A program made the position numbers and the translations under genes. This document shows, in pieces, positions 1 to 9,051 of a stretch of DNA of 64,000 bases (position 1 is its first letter; each line of letters opens with the position of its first letter). The notes beneath the pieces were generated by a model. The model was not told the DNA's origin, made no database searches, and saw only the letters and a program-made list of their open reading frames with translations. The stretch is taken from assembly GCA_947086925.1 (NCBI GenBank), contig CAMUAL010000001.1, forward strand, positions 40,377 to 104,376. The letters are read 5' to 3'. Source of the DNA: an uncultured Clostridia bacterium. Its GTDB lineage: Bacteria > Bacillota > Clostridia > Christensenellales > Pumilibacteraceae.

Positions 1-1
1 A

Positions 2-1879
2 TTATTGATTGCGTCGTTTATGCTGTTTCCCGTGGCATACGGGTACATTACAGGTGCAAGAGGCGACAGTAAAGGTCTTGCAATATTCTCTCCGTTTGAT
101 TTACTGAGTATATTCGTAAGTTTTTTTGCACCGTATGCGGGCAAATGTTATACCGCCGTTATGTTAAATATAGTTGCGGTGCTGCTCGGATTCGCCGCGT
201 TTGCGGCATGTCCGCGCGCGGTAATGAGCAAGATGACGGTTATTTTAACTGTTTGTCTGTTTATTCCCGTTGCGGGATACGTAATGAATATATTCAATTA
301 TGCAAACAACCGCTACACGTATATGTTTTCGTTTTGTGCTTACGCGCTTATTGCGCAGTTTCTCAACGGTTTAAACAGCGGCGAGATTAAGAAAAAGGAG
401 CGTAGCATTATAATAAAAGGAGCGGTTACGGTGTGCGTAATCGCTGTGAATTTGGTTGTATGGTGGCTGATTTATTCTATTGTGGTTAAAGCTCACGCGG
501 TTTTCGGTGCGCTTATTGCAACTGCGGCGGTGGCTGTTACCGCATCTTCGGCATTTGCGCTGTACGGATTTTACAAAACCGATATTTCCGGCGACGTCAT
601 ATTCAAAAAGATAGGGTATGGCGCTTTGATTTGGGCGTTCGTAGGATTCGTTTTGGTGCAGGCGGTGATATTCGGCGCCGTTTATTCTTCGCAATTCAAC
701 GATAACGGCAAACGGTACAGTGCGTATGTAAGCGCGCCGGAAACTTATGCGGCGACGACGAAAACGGATGATTTCGTTCGTTTGGATACCTATGCCGACG
801 CTTGCAACCGACCGCTTAACAACGGCTATAAAGGTACGGTTATTTATAACAGTATGTACGGCGAGTCCGTTTCGGAATTTTTATCGGCAAATATGCTCTA
901 CACGTTTTCGCCCACGCTCGGCATGTCGGGTCTTAACGGGCGCACGGCGTTGCAGGCTTTGCTTTGCACTAAGTATTATTATGCTACTAAAACGGTCGTT
1001 ACTCCGACGGGATTTAACGAATCGGAAGATATAAGCGGATTGTATATAGCCGACGATTACGTGCGTTTCGGCACGGTATTTGAAAATACTGTCAGCGAGG
1101 AATTTTTATATTCCATACCCGAGATTGAACGTCAGTATCTGATGCTTAGCGGCGTGGTTATCGAAAACGGCAAAATAACGGAATATACTCCGCTTGTTGC
1201 CAAAAAGGAATCTACGGAAAAAGCGTTTACTTTGTATCCCGAAAACACAAAGAATATTAACATAGACGGTGCGCTCGGAGCTGATATTTATTTAAAAATT
1301 CGATTGGCGGAATTGCCGACAAAGAAAACCGTAGTTACGGTGAGTTGCGGCGAGGAGTCGTTCGAAATCGAGGTCGCGCCCAAAGGGCATCAGATGTATA
1401 CGGGGCAAACCGAGTGGCTTATGAAGCTCGACGGACGTTCGGACAATGTGAGTATAAGCATAAAGAACGGCATGGAACTGAAATTCGAAGAAACGGAATT
1501 TTACGAGGTAAGCGAAGCCGCAATAATGCAACTGATACGCGCGGCGTCGGCGCGGGCGCATTTAACCGATACCGAATTTAATTCTCGCGGATTCGTCGGT
1601 AAAATAAATTCAAGCGGCGGCACAATGCTTATTCAGTTGCCGTACTCCAAAGGTTGGAAAGCCGAGGTTGACGGAGAGCGTGCGGAAGTGAAAAAAGCCG
1701 ATTGTGGGCTTATGGCAATAGAGGTATCGGGCGGCGAACACGATGTGAAATTCACGTACCGCACGCCGTGGCTCAATGCCGGAATAGCCGTAACCGCGGT
1801 TGCCGCGGCCGTATGCGCAGGCTTAATCGTTGCGACGACGGTAATAAAGCTTAGGCGGCGCGAGCGTAAGAACGGTTAA
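2..1879 (+). CDS. YfhO-like membrane protein, 3' part (5' end outside window)
   Basis: The reading frame is open to the left window edge, so the N-terminus is missing; the first TTG codon in frame is not a credible start. About six hydrophobic segments lie in the first 230 visible residues, then a roughly 360-residue soluble region, then one transmembrane segment near residues 598-618 followed by a basic tail (KLRRRERKNG). The C-terminal stretch LIQLPYSKGWKAEVDG followed by the GGEHDVKFTYRTP region matches the end of YfhO family proteins, which are large polytopic proteins linked in Bacillus to glycosylation of lipoteichoic acid and related polymers. A glycosyltransferase follows, which fits an envelope role. 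The family call is from pattern memory; the substrate is unknown. Confidence 0.75.
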   Translation, partial: LLIASFMLFPVAYGYITGARGDSKGLAIFSPFDLLSIFVSFFAPYAGKCYTAVMLNIVAVLLGFAAFAACPRAVMSKMTVILTVCLFIPVAGYVMNIFNYANNRYTYMFSFCAYALIAQFLNGLNSGEIKKKERSIIIKGAVTVCVIAVNLVVWWLIYSIVVKAHAVFGALIATAAVAVTASSAFALYGFYKTDISGDVIFKKIGYGALIWAFVGFVLVQAVIFGAVYSSQFNDNGKRYSAYVSAPETYAATTKTDDFVRLDTYADACNRPLNNGYKGTVIYNSMYGESVSEFLSANMLYTFSPTLGMSGLNGRTALQALLCTKYYYATKTVVTPTGFNESEDISGLYIADDYVRFGTVFENTVSEEFLYSIPEIERQYLMLSGVVIENGKITEYTPLVAKKESTEKAFTLYPENTKNINIDGALGADIYLKIRLAELPTKKTVVTVSCGEESFEIEVAPKGHQMYTGQTEWLMKLDGRSDNVSISIKNGMELKFEETEFYEVSEAAIMQLIRAASARAHLTDTEFNSRGFVGKINSSGGTMLIQLPYSKGWKAEVDGERAEVKKADCGLMAIEVSGGEHDVKFTYRTPWLNAGIAVTAVAAAVCAGLIVATTVIKLRRRERKNG

Positions 1880-1906
1880 TTTTATCGTTTTACCGCAGTA
1901 AAATAA

Positions 1907-1935
1907 TTGAAGAATCAATGAGGATATGGTATAAT
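1907..1935 (+). promoter_or_regulatory. Sigma-A type promoter for the glycosyltransferase gene
   Basis: TTGAAG at 1907-1912 and TATAAT at 1930-1935 are separated by 17 bases. The start codon lies 33 bases beyond the -10 box, with an AAAAGG ribosome-binding site between. The glycosyltransferase therefore probably has its own transcript, although it lies in the same direction as the YfhO-like gene. Confidence 0.7.
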
Positions 1936-1968
1936 TGTCGGGTAAAGCATAAGAAAAGGCAATTATAA

Positions 1969-3261
1969 ATGGGTTCGATAGAGGTTCTCAAAATTATAAT
2001 ATCGGTTTTGGCGGGTATAGGCACGGCGCTTACCGTAATGAAAGCGTACCGTTATTTATACTTGCTCGGCTGGTTTCATAAAACAAAGTTTAAGGCTACC
2101 GAAAACAAACACAAGTACGGAATATGTATAGCGGCGCGCAACGAAGAAAAAGTAATCCGTAACCTTTTGGAAAGTATAGACGCGCAAGATTACGATTTGA
2201 GTCTGTTGACGGTTTTTGTCGTGGCGGATAACTGTACCGACGGCACGGCGGACGAAGTGCGTCGGTTTATGCAGACAAGCAATGTGAAAATAGTTTTATA
2301 TGAACACAACAATCCCGACGAGCGCACAAAAGGCTATGCGCTACGGTATTTGTTCGATTGCATAAAAGCCGACGGCGGAACCGATTTATACGACGGTTAT
2401 TTTATTTTCGACGCCGATAACGTATTGGCAAAAGACTATGTGTCGCGCATGAACGAAGCATTCGATGCCGGTTACGATGCAGTTACTTCTTTCCGAAACT
2501 CCAAAAATACGGGGCAAAATTGGATTTCTTTTTCCTATGCGATACATTGGCTCGGCACGTGTTTAAACGAGCATCGCGGAAAAAATATGTTGCATTTGTC
2601 GTGTCGTTTGCAAGGAACGGGCTTGCTGTTTCACAATAAATATGTGAGCAACGGTTGGAATTACGTGACGTTCACCGAAGACCGCGATTTTTGCTCGGAT
2701 ATCGTTGTCAAAGGCGGCAGGGTGGTGTATTGCGAAGATGCGAAGTTTTACGATGAACAGCCGTATAAACTGAAAGTCGCACTGCGACAACGCGTGCGGT
2801 GGGCAAAAGGACACTTGCAGTCGTCGGTTACAAACGGACCGAAACTCATTAAAAACACATTTAAGTTCAATAGAAACAGCTTGCGTTCTTACGATATTTT
2901 TTGGTTGAATTTCCCCGCGCCCATAGAGAGCATTATCCGAAAGCTAATCTCGTGGGCGTTGCAAATCTGCGTCGGCATATTGGTAGGTACGTGGTGCGGC
3001 GTTATAATAGGAATATTGACGGGAATAGGTTGGGGATACCTTAAACATTGGATTCAGTACATGGCAACCGCCGTTTTCGTATATGTGTACTATCATAAGC
3101 ACATACAAAAGATTCCGTTTTTCAAATTGTGCTTTTATGTTCTTATGAACCCTTTCTTTACCAAAATAGGCACATGGTCGAATTACGTAGCTCTTTTTAA
3201 AAAAGTGGAATGGAAAGAAATACCGCACGATTACACCGTAGACTTAAACAAATTACCGTAA
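1969..3261 (+). CDS. Membrane-anchored family 2 glycosyltransferase
   Basis: The 430-residue protein has an N-terminal membrane segment (about residues 5-25), a GT-A fold catalytic domain and two or more C-terminal hydrophobic segments (about 320-390). Motifs visible in order are the nucleotide-binding start ICIAARNEE, the metal-binding D148-A-D150, the T-E237-D238 acid motif and Q274-R-V-R-W278. This Q/RxxRW architecture is that of processive or membrane-associated GT2 enzymes that use nucleotide sugars on the inner membrane face. The neighbouring YfhO-like protein suggests decoration or synthesis of a cell-envelope polymer. The sugar and acceptor cannot be predicted. Confidence 0.85.
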   Translation: MGSIEVLKIIISVLAGIGTALTVMKAYRYLYLLGWFHKTKFKATENKHKYGICIAARNEEKVIRNLLESIDAQDYDLSLLTVFVVADNCTDGTADEVRRFMQTSNVKIVLYEHNNPDERTKGYALRYLFDCIKADGGTDLYDGYFIFDADNVLAKDYVSRMNEAFDAGYDAVTSFRNSKNTGQNWISFSYAIHWLGTCLNEHRGKNMLHLSCRLQGTGLLFHNKYVSNGWNYVTFTEDRDFCSDIVVKGGRVVYCEDAKFYDEQPYKLKVALRQRVRWAKGHLQSSVTNGPKLIKNTFKFNRNSLRSYDIFWLNFPAPIESIIRKLISWALQICVGILVGTWCGVIIGILTGIGWGYLKHWIQYMATAVFVYVYYHKHIQKIPFFKLCFYVLMNPFFTKIGTWSNYVALFKKVEWKEIPHDYTVDLNKLP

Positions 3262-3288
3262 AAAGATTAAAAATTATGTAAAAATTGT

Positions 3289-3318
3289 TTGACACAGTTG
3301 TAATTACTGTGATACAAT
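3289..3318 (+). promoter_or_regulatory. Promoter of the S10 ribosomal protein operon
   Basis: A consensus TTGACA (3289-3294) and TACAAT (3313-3318) are separated by 18 bases. Transcription should begin near 3325, giving a leader of about 310 bases before rpsJ. It is the only strong promoter I see upstream of the ribosomal block. Confidence 0.8.
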
Positions 3319-3323
3319 GATAA

Positions 3324-3350
3324 GGCTGTGCGTCTGCGCAGCCCTTTTTT
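3324..3350 (+). terminator. Stem-loop plus U-tract immediately after the S10 promoter
   Basis: An 8-bp stem (3324-3331 with 3336-3343, one G-T pair) closes a 4-base loop and is followed by C and six T. It has the form of an intrinsic terminator. It starts about one base from the predicted transcription start, so it can end transcripts arriving from the glycosyltransferase gene, and it would also form the very 5' end of the S10 operon RNA. Confidence 0.65.
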
Positions 3351-3637
3351 GACGAGAGATTAGGTGTGAAACCGAAGGTTACCTGCATAAAATTAGCGAG
3401 GTGCGGGAGAACTTCGGCGGACCGAGTGCGGCGAGGCATGCCGTGCGGCGAAGTGAGCGTCGAAAAAGAAAAACGCAAAAGGCTTGTGGGCGAACCGTCG
3501 GTTATAATCCGAAAGGCGCAAATACTGCTTGAAACATTACGGCGGGTAAAACCGCTTATCGTTTTCGCAAAAAGTAGACCCGCCCGACTGCGTTGTAATT
3601 AGCTTCGCAAATGCTAAACGGAGGTAAAACAAAAATA
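3351..3637 (+). other. Long 5' leader of the S10 operon, no convincing gene
   Basis: This stretch separates the promoter/hairpin from rpsJ. It contains a short palindrome GGTTACC (3380s), a G/C-rich segment in which the octamer TGCGGCGA occurs twice around a GCATGC palindrome, and a 7-bp long-range pairing, GGCGGGT (3541-3547) with ACCCGCC (3578-3584), that ends about 40 bases before the rpsJ ribosome-binding site. A 78-codon frame runs through it but resembles no protein. The length and pairing potential suggest a regulatory leader of the kind used for ribosomal-protein feedback; I cannot match it to a known class. Confidence 0.4.
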
Positions 3638-3946
3638 ATGGCTAGTCAGAAAATCAGAATCAAGTTAAAGGCATACGACCATGACCTGATTGACCAATCG
3701 GCGGCAAGAATCGTCGAAACGGCAAAGAAAACCGGCACGAAAGTATCCGGTCCCATACCTTTGCCTACGGACAAGGAAGTGGTTACGATATTGCGCGCGG
3801 TGCATAAGTATAAGGATAGCAGAGAGCAATTCGAACTTCGCACCCACAAGCGTTTAATAGACATTTACAGCCCCTCGGCGAAAACGGTTGATTCACTTAT
3901 GAAACTCGACCTTCCCGCGGGCGTAGATATTCAAATCAAGCTGTAA
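3638..3946 (+). CDS. rpsJ: 30S ribosomal protein S10
   Basis: The 102-residue protein ([19 protein letters not shown]...) has the normal S10 length and sequence throughout, including the loop (SGPIPLPT) that packs against the 30S head. I chose the ATG at 3638 because GGAGGT lies about 10 bases upstream; an in-frame ATG at 3611 would add nine residues and put the ribosome-binding site inside the gene. In bacteria S10 (NusE) also joins the NusB antitermination complex. It is the first gene of the block that runs without a break to secY. Confidence 0.97.
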   Translation: MASQKIRIKLKAYDHDLIDQSAARIVETAKKTGTKVSGPIPLPTDKEVVTILRAVHKYKDSREQFELRTHKRLIDIYSPSAKTVDSLMKLDLPAGVDIQIKL

Positions 3947-3967
3947 GAGGAGCGAGGAGGAACGACA

Positions 3968-4600
3968 ATGGAAAAAGCAATATTAGGCAGAAAACTCGGC
4001 ATGACCTCAATCTTCGACGAAACCGGACTCAGCATACCCGTAACCGTAGTAGAGGCAGGCCCCATGAAAGTGGTACGCAAAAAGACCCCCGAGCGCGACG
4101 GATACAGCGCGGTGCTCGTATCGTTTGAGGAAGCTCCCAAAAATCAGAACAAAGCCGAAGCCGGCGTTTACAAAAAGGCGGGCTTAGAGGCCGGTAAAAT
4201 CCTGCGCGAGTTCAAATTCTCTCAGCCCGACAAATTCGAAATCGGCAGTGAAATTAAGTGCGACATCTTTGCGGGCGGCGATATGGTAGACGTATCTGCG
4301 GTAAGCAAGGGTCACGGCTTTTCGGGCGTTATCAAGCGTTGGAATCAGCGCAGACTTAAAATGACGCACGGTACCGGACCGGTTCACCGCAGCGTGGGCT
4401 CAACGGGTGCAAACAGCACGCCCAGCAAGGTTATAAAGGGCTTGCACATGCCCGGTCATTTCGGTCACGACAACGTAACGATTCAGAACCTTAAAATAGT
4501 AAAGGTGGATGCGGCTCGCGGAGTTCTTTTGATTCGCGGCGCAATCCCCGGCCCTAAGGGCGGTCTTGTAACGGTAAAAGAAACCGTGAAGTCGAAGTAA
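3968..4600 (+). CDS. rplC: 50S ribosomal protein L3
   Basis: The 210-residue protein begins MEKAILGRKLGMTSIFDE and has the conserved central extension (VSKGHGFSGVIKRW, then MTHGTGPVHRSVGSTG) that reaches into the peptidyl transferase region. The length is that of a typical bacterial L3. The gene follows rpsJ after 21 bases, with GAGGAGCGAGGAGG as a strong ribosome-binding site. It is an early-assembly 23S rRNA-binding protein and is translated from the shared S10 operon mRNA. Confidence 0.97.
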   Translation: MEKAILGRKLGMTSIFDETGLSIPVTVVEAGPMKVVRKKTPERDGYSAVLVSFEEAPKNQNKAEAGVYKKAGLEAGKILREFKFSQPDKFEIGSEIKCDIFAGGDMVDVSAVSKGHGFSGVIKRWNQRRLKMTHGTGPVHRSVGSTGANSTPSKVIKGLHMPGHFGHDNVTIQNLKIVKVDAARGVLLIRGAIPGPKGGLVTVKETVKSK

Positions 4601-4615
4601 GGCGGAGGAAGAAAT

Positions 4616-5239
4616 ATGCCAAGCGTAAAAGTATATAATCAAACCGGCAAAGAAGCGGGAAGCATCGAGCTTGACGACAGCGTCTTCGCCGTAGAGTATA
4701 ACGAAGCACTCATTCATCAGGCGGTTGTGGCTCAGCGCAACAACGCCCGTCAGGGAACAAAATGCACCCTTACCCGCACCGAGGTGCGCGGCGGCGGTAT
4801 TAAACCGTGGCGTCAAAAAGGTACGGGCAGAGCGCGTCAAGGCTCTATCCGTTCGCCTCAGTGGACGGGCGGCGGCGTAGTGTTTGCACCCAAGCCCCGC
4901 GATTTCTCGCAAAAGGTAAACAAGCAGGCTAAGCGCGGCGCGCTTTGCTCGGCACTCAGCGAAAAACTCCGCGAAGGTGCTCTCACCGTTGTAAACGAAA
5001 TCAAAATCGAGCCCAAAACCAAAGAAATGGTTAAAGTGCTTTCGGCGCTCAAAATGGACAAGCGCGTGCTTGTTGTGGTTACCGACGCCGACGACGCGGT
5101 TGTGCGCGCGGCGGGAAACATTCAGGGCGTAAGCACAATCAACTCTAAGCAAATAAACGTATACGACCTTGTTGCAAACGCAAAATGCGTTATGACGCAA
5201 GAGGCGGTTAAAAAAATCGAGGAGGCATACAAGGCATGA
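4616..5239 (+). CDS. rplD: 50S ribosomal protein L4
   Basis: The 207-residue protein has the exit-tunnel loop typical of L4 (RQKGTGRARQGSIRSPQW), the site where macrolide-resistance changes arise in other species; here it looks wild type. In gamma-proteobacteria L4 represses its own operon through the mRNA leader. The long leader upstream of rpsJ raises that possibility here, but nothing in the coding sequence tests it. The last four bases overlap rplW (ATGA), so the two genes are probably translationally coupled. Confidence 0.97.
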   Translation: MPSVKVYNQTGKEAGSIELDDSVFAVEYNEALIHQAVVAQRNNARQGTKCTLTRTEVRGGGIKPWRQKGTGRARQGSIRSPQWTGGGVVFAPKPRDFSQKVNKQAKRGALCSALSEKLREGALTVVNEIKIEPKTKEMVKVLSALKMDKRVLVVVTDADDAVVRAAGNIQGVSTINSKQINVYDLVANAKCVMTQEAVKKIEEAYKA

Positions 5240-5526
5240 ACGCTTACGACGTTATAATAAAGCCTGTTCGCAGCGAAAAAGCATACGACGGCATAGTAAA
5301 CAAAAAGTATGTCTTTGTAGTAGACCGCAGAGCGGACAAAACGCAAATTAAAGCGGCGGTTGAAGAAATCTTCAAAGTACAGGTTGCAAAAGTAAACACG
5401 GTCAACGTGCGCGGCAAATATAAGCGTCAGGGACGCTCCGAGGGTTACACTTCGAAGTTCAAAAAGGCTTACGTTCAGCTCACCGCGCAAAGCAAGTCTA
5501 TCGAGTTCTTCGATAGCTTAACCTAA
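5236..5526 (+). CDS. rplW: 50S ribosomal protein L23
   Basis: The 96-residue protein begins MNAYDVIIKPVRSEKAYDG and keeps the L23 core with the basic loop NVRGKYKRQGR. L23 lies at the tunnel exit and is the docking site for trigger factor and SRP. Its start codon overlaps the rplD stop (ATGA). Length and order are standard. Confidence 0.96.
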   Translation: MNAYDVIIKPVRSEKAYDGIVNKKYVFVVDRRADKTQIKAAVEEIFKVQVAKVNTVNVRGKYKRQGRSEGYTSKFKKAYVQLTAQSKSIEFFDSLT

Positions 5527-5541
5527 TGAGGGAGGCATCAA

Positions 5542-6369
5542 ATGGCAATTAAAAGATATAAACCCATGACCGCCGGTACTCGCTTCAAGACGGTTTCGAG
5601 CTTTGACGAGATTACGACGTCTACGCCCGAAAAATCCCTTTTGGACGTTTCGTACCGCACCGGCGGCAGAAACAATACAGGCAGAATAACCGTTCGTCAC
5701 ATAGGCGGCGGCAATCGCATTAAGTACCGCATAATCGACTTCAAGCGCAATAAGGACGACATCCCCGCGCGCGTAGCCGAAATCGAGTACGACCCCAACC
5801 GCACGGCTTACATCGCGCTTCTCAATTACGCCGACGGCGAAAAGAGATACATTCTCGCGCCCCTCGGATTAAAGAAAGGCGACACCGTAATAAGCGGAGA
5901 AAACGCCGATATTAAGGCGGGCAACGCGCTCCCTCTTGCCAATATCCCCGTAGGCACAATGGTGCACAACATCGAGATGCAACCGGGCAGAGGCGGTCAA
6001 ATGGCAAAGGCCGCTGGCAGTGCGGCTCAGCTTATGGCAAAAGAAGGCAATTACGCAACGCTCCGTCTTCCGAGCGGCGAAATGCGTATGATTCCGTTAA
6101 AGTGCAAAGCTACAATCGGTCAGGTCGGAAATCTCGACCACGAGCTCGTATCACTCGGCAAAGCCGGCAGAAAACGTCACATGGGCGTTAAACCCACCGT
6201 TCGCGGCGTGGTAATGAACCCTTGCGACCACCCTCACGGCGGCGGCGAAGGCAAGTCTCCGATAGGTCGTCCCGGTCCCGTATCTCCTTGGGGTCAGCCG
6301 GCACTCGGTTACAAGACTCGCAAGAAGCATAAAAACAGTGACCGCTTTATCGTAAAGCGTATTAACTGA
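5542..6369 (+). CDS. rplB: 50S ribosomal protein L2
   Basis: The 275-residue protein has the RNA-binding domain signature ([17 protein letters not shown]) and the highly conserved C-terminal segment with HPHGGGEG, whose histidine lies close to the peptidyl transferase centre. The end ([20 protein letters not shown]) is canonical. It begins 15 bases after rplW with a GGAGG site. Nothing is unusual. Confidence 0.98.
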   Translation: MAIKRYKPMTAGTRFKTVSSFDEITTSTPEKSLLDVSYRTGGRNNTGRITVRHIGGGNRIKYRIIDFKRNKDDIPARVAEIEYDPNRTAYIALLNYADGEKRYILAPLGLKKGDTVISGENADIKAGNALPLANIPVGTMVHNIEMQPGRGGQMAKAAGSAAQLMAKEGNYATLRLPSGEMRMIPLKCKATIGQVGNLDHELVSLGKAGRKRHMGVKPTVRGVVMNPCDHPHGGGEGKSPIGRPGPVSPWGQPALGYKTRKKHKNSDRFIVKRIN

Positions 6370-6384
6370 GAGGTGTAATTAGAA

Positions 6385-6663
6385 ATGAGTAGAAGTGTAA
6401 AAAAAGGCCCTTACGTTGAAGAAAGGCTTTATAACAGAGTAAAAGCGCAGGCGGAAAGTTCCGATAAAAAAGTTATCAAAACTTGGTCGCGCTCGTCAAC
6501 GATATTCCCCGAGTTCGTAGGTTGCACGATAGCCGTGCACGACGGACGCAAACACGTTCCCGTTTATTGCACCGAAGAAATGGTAGGTCATAAGCTCGGC
6601 GAATTTGCGCCCACCCGTACTTTCCGCGGCCATGCCGGCGAAAAGACGACAAAGGGTAAATAA
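6385..6663 (+). CDS. rpsS: 30S ribosomal protein S19
   Basis: The 92-residue protein starts [15 protein letters not shown] and keeps the motif [15 protein letters not shown] and the C-terminal [13 protein letters not shown]19 forms a dimer with S13 in the 30S head and contacts tRNA through the bridge region. The gene begins 15 bases after rplB. Both length and sequence are standard. Confidence 0.97.
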   Translation: MSRSVKKGPYVEERLYNRVKAQAESSDKKVIKTWSRSSTIFPEFVGCTIAVHDGRKHVPVYCTEEMVGHKLGEFAPTRTFRGHAGEKTTKGK

Positions 6664-6676
6664 GGAGTAGCTTAAA

Positions 6677-7072
6677 ATGGCAAAGAGAATGAAAGAAAAA
6701 ACGCTTGCGCGTAAAGAAAACAAAGATACGCGCCCCAGCGCAACCGCTAAATATATACGCATCTCGCCCACAAAAGTTCGCGTGGTACTCGATACCGTTC
6801 GCGGCAAGTCGGTAAACGATGCGCTTGCGTCGCTTATGGCAACTCCCAAGGTTGCAAGCGAGCCTATCCGAAAAGTGATAGAGTCGGCAACCGCAAACGC
6901 CGAGCACAATCAGGGGCTCAGCCGCGCGGACTTGTACGTAGCCGAAATATTTGCCGACGGCGGACCTATTTTAAAGCGTATCAATCCCGTAAGTAAGGGC
7001 AGAGCGCACCGCATCAACAAAAGAACCAGTCATATCACGGTTATACTCGACACCGTGAAGGAGGTCAAGTAA
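6677..7072 (+). CDS. rplV: 50S ribosomal protein L22 with basic N-terminal extension
   Basis: The 131-residue protein is about 20 residues longer than the usual 110-113. The extra part is a Lys/Arg-rich N-terminus ([20 protein letters not shown]) before the normal start of the fold ([14 protein letters not shown]). The tunnel-lining beta hairpin ([20 protein letters not shown]) is intact. The ATG at 6677 has a nearby GGAG site and no better downstream start exists, so I take the extension as real. It probably contacts rRNA on the surface. Confidence 0.95.
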   Translation: MAKRMKEKTLARKENKDTRPSATAKYIRISPTKVRVVLDTVRGKSVNDALASLMATPKVASEPIRKVIESATANAEHNQGLSRADLYVAEIFADGGPILKRINPVSKGRAHRINKRTSHITVILDTVKEVK

Positions 7073-7074
7073 GT

Positions 7075-7737
7075 ATGGGTCAAAAAGTTAATCCTCACGG
7101 ACTGAGAGTAGGCGTTATCGACAGTTGGAATGCTAATTGGTACGCCGGTAAAAAGGATTTCTCGGCTAATCTTTACGAAGACCACAAAATCCGCGAATTT
7201 ATTAAAAAGAAGTATTACACATTCGGCGTGAGCAAAGTGGTTATCGAGCGCGCACAGGGCAATGTAAGCATAAACATTTATACTTCCAAGCCCGGCATGA
7301 TTATCGGTCTTAAAGGCGCGGGAATCGAAGAACTCAAAAAAGCTCTTGCAAAGGTTGTTCCGGGTAAGCAGTTCCATATCAACATTATGGAAGTTAAGCG
7401 TCCCGATATGGACGCGGTGCTTGTTGCCGAGGGAATCGCCGCTCAGCTCGAAAAGCGCAGTTCGTTCAGAAGAACAATGAAACAGGCTATGGGCAGAGTA
7501 ATGCGCAGCGGAGCAAAGGGTGTAAAGATTAAAGTTTCGGGTCGACTCGACGGCGCCGAAATAGCACGCAGCGAAGCGTATCACGAGGGAAGTATCCCCC
7601 TGCAAACGCTTAGAGCCGATATAGATTACGGCACGGCTACCGCACGCACTACCTTCGGTGCCATAGGCATTAAGGTTTGGGTGTACAAGGGTGAAATCTT
7701 ACCCAAAGCCAAAGAGCCGCAAGGAGGTCAGGAATAA
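7075..7737 (+). CDS. rpsC: 30S ribosomal protein S3
   Basis: The 220-residue protein has the N-terminal [13 protein letters not shown], a type II KH domain with the loop [14 protein letters not shown] (about residues 77-90) and the C-terminal S3 domain ([12 protein letters not shown]...). It helps form the mRNA entry channel. The ribosome-binding site GGAGG lies inside the last codons of rplV, leaving a two-base gap. The end overlaps rplP by one base (TAATG). Confidence 0.97.
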   Translation: MGQKVNPHGLRVGVIDSWNANWYAGKKDFSANLYEDHKIREFIKKKYYTFGVSKVVIERAQGNVSINIYTSKPGMIIGLKGAGIEELKKALAKVVPGKQFHINIMEVKRPDMDAVLVAEGIAAQLEKRSSFRRTMKQAMGRVMRSGAKGVKIKVSGRLDGAEIARSEAYHEGSIPLQTLRADIDYGTATARTTFGAIGIKVWVYKGEILPKAKEPQGGQE

Positions 7738-8177
7738 TGTTACTTCCCAAAAGAGTAAAACGCCGCAAACAACAGCGCGGCAGAATGAAAGGCAGCGCGC
7801 ACAAGGGTAACGTAATCGCTTACGGCGAATACGGACTCGTTGCGCTCGACCCCGCATGGATAACGTCAAATCAGATAGAGGCAGCCCGTATCGCAATGAC
7901 CCGTTACATCAAGCGCGGCGGTCAGGTATGGATTGATATATTCCCTCATAAGCCTATCACCAAAAAACCCGCCGAAACCCGCATGGGTAGCGGTAAAGGT
8001 TCGCCCGAATATTGGGCGGCGGTGGTTAAGCCGGGCAGAGTTATGTTCGAAATGGCGGGAGTAAGCGAGGAGATTGCCCGCGAGGCACTCCGTCTTGCAT
8101 CTCACAAGCTTCCCGTTCGTTGCAAAATATGCAAGCGTGACGAGCTTGTGTCCGCCGACGAGGAGGAGAAAGCGTAA
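7737..8177 (+). CDS. rplP: 50S ribosomal protein L16
   Basis: The 146-residue protein begins [19 protein letters not shown] and contains [12 protein letters not shown] near the A-site tRNA contact. The C-terminus is slightly longer than usual and carries a CKIC pair plus an acidic tail (VSADEEEKA). One-base overlaps with both rpsC and rpmC (TAATG) point to translational coupling. Confidence 0.97.
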   Translation: MLLPKRVKRRKQQRGRMKGSAHKGNVIAYGEYGLVALDPAWITSNQIEAARIAMTRYIKRGGQVWIDIFPHKPITKKPAETRMGSGKGSPEYWAAVVKPGRVMFEMAGVSEEIAREALRLASHKLPVRCKICKRDELVSADEEEKA

Positions 8178-8377
8178 TGAAAGCTAAGCAGATACACGAA
8201 ATGAAAGACGATGAGCTGATTGCTAAGCTCGGCGAGCTTAAACAGGAATTGTTTAACCTCAGATTCAGCAACGCTACCGGTCAGCTCAGCAACCCCATGC
8301 AAATGGTAGTTTGCAAAAAAGACATTGCGCGCATCAAAACGGTGCTCCGTGAGCGCGAACTCGGTAAAAAGGCATAG
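8177..8377 (+). CDS. rpmC: 50S ribosomal protein L29
   Basis: The 66-residue protein is a two-helix L29 ([20 protein letters not shown], then [16 protein letters not shown]). It sits beside L23 at the tunnel exit. Its start overlaps the rplP stop. Normal in length and position. Confidence 0.95.
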   Translation: MKAKQIHEMKDDELIAKLGELKQELFNLRFSNATGQLSNPMQMVVCKKDIARIKTVLRERELGKKA

Positions 8378-8391
8378 GGAGCGAGGTAATC

Positions 8392-8655
8392 ATGGAAACA
8401 TTAGAAAGAAACAATCGTAAGGTGCGCGAAGGTATTGTTGTGTCCGACAAAATGGACAAAACGATTGTCGTTGCAATTAAGGACAAAGCAAAGCACCCTC
8501 TGTATAAAAAGACCATTAACAAGACCAAAAAACTGAAAGCTCACGACGAAAACAACGAGGCAGGCATAGGCGATACCGTTGAAATAATGGAAACCCGCCA
8601 TATCTCAAAAGATAAGTGCTGGCGTCTTGTCAAAGTAGTCGAGAAGGCGAAGTAA
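8392..8655 (+). CDS. rpsQ: 30S ribosomal protein S17
   Basis: The 87-residue protein has the OB-fold core of S17 ([16 protein letters not shown], then [19 protein letters not shown], then [19 protein letters not shown]). It is a primary 16S rRNA binder needed early in 30S assembly. It begins 14 bases after rpmC with GGGAGCGAGG upstream. Confidence 0.96.
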   Translation: METLERNNRKVREGIVVSDKMDKTIVVAIKDKAKHPLYKKTINKTKKLKAHDENNEAGIGDTVEIMETRHISKDKCWRLVKVVEKAK

Positions 8656-8669
8656 GGAGAGGTGAAATT

Positions 8670-9038
8670 ATGATACAACCACAGACCTATCTTAAAGTAG
8701 CCGACAACAGCGGTGCAAAAGAAATCATGTGCATTCGCGTGCTCGGCGGCTCGTTCCGCAGAAGCGGCAATATAGGCGACGTTATCATCGCCTCGGTAAA
8801 AAGCGCGTCTACCGGCGGCGCCGTTAAAAAAGGCGACGTAGTAAAGGCGGTAATCGTGCGCACGAATAAGGGCGTCGGTCGCCCCGACGGCTCGTTTATC
8901 CGTTTCGACGATAACGCCGCCGTAATAATCGACAACCAGAAACAACCCCGCGGCACCCGTATCTTCGGACCCATTGCCCGCGAGCTCAGAGAAAAAGATT
9001 ACATGAAAATCATTTCTCTTGCACCGGAAGTTTTGTAG
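8670..9038 (+). CDS. rplN: 50S ribosomal protein L14
   Basis: Starting at the ATG at 8670 the protein is exactly 122 residues ([20 protein letters not shown]...), the usual L14 length. The frame is open further upstream (to 8616), but that part overlaps rpsQ, and AAGGAGAGGTG lies directly before 8670. L14 contributes to an intersubunit bridge and is the binding site of the RsfS silencing factor. Sequence is canonical to the end. Confidence 0.97.
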   Translation: MIQPQTYLKVADNSGAKEIMCIRVLGGSFRRSGNIGDVIIASVKSASTGGAVKKGDVVKAVIVRTNKGVGRPDGSFIRFDDNAAVIIDNQKQPRGTRIFGPIARELREKDYMKIISLAPEVL

Positions 9039-9051
9039 GAGGTAAGAGAAC

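Noticed and set aside
3366..3602. 78-codon frame in the S10 leader
   Set aside because: No ribosome-binding site, Arg-rich composition of a random frame, no similarity to known leader peptides.
4400..5200. 266-codon antisense frame over rplC/rplD
   Set aside because: Shadow of two certain ribosomal protein genes.
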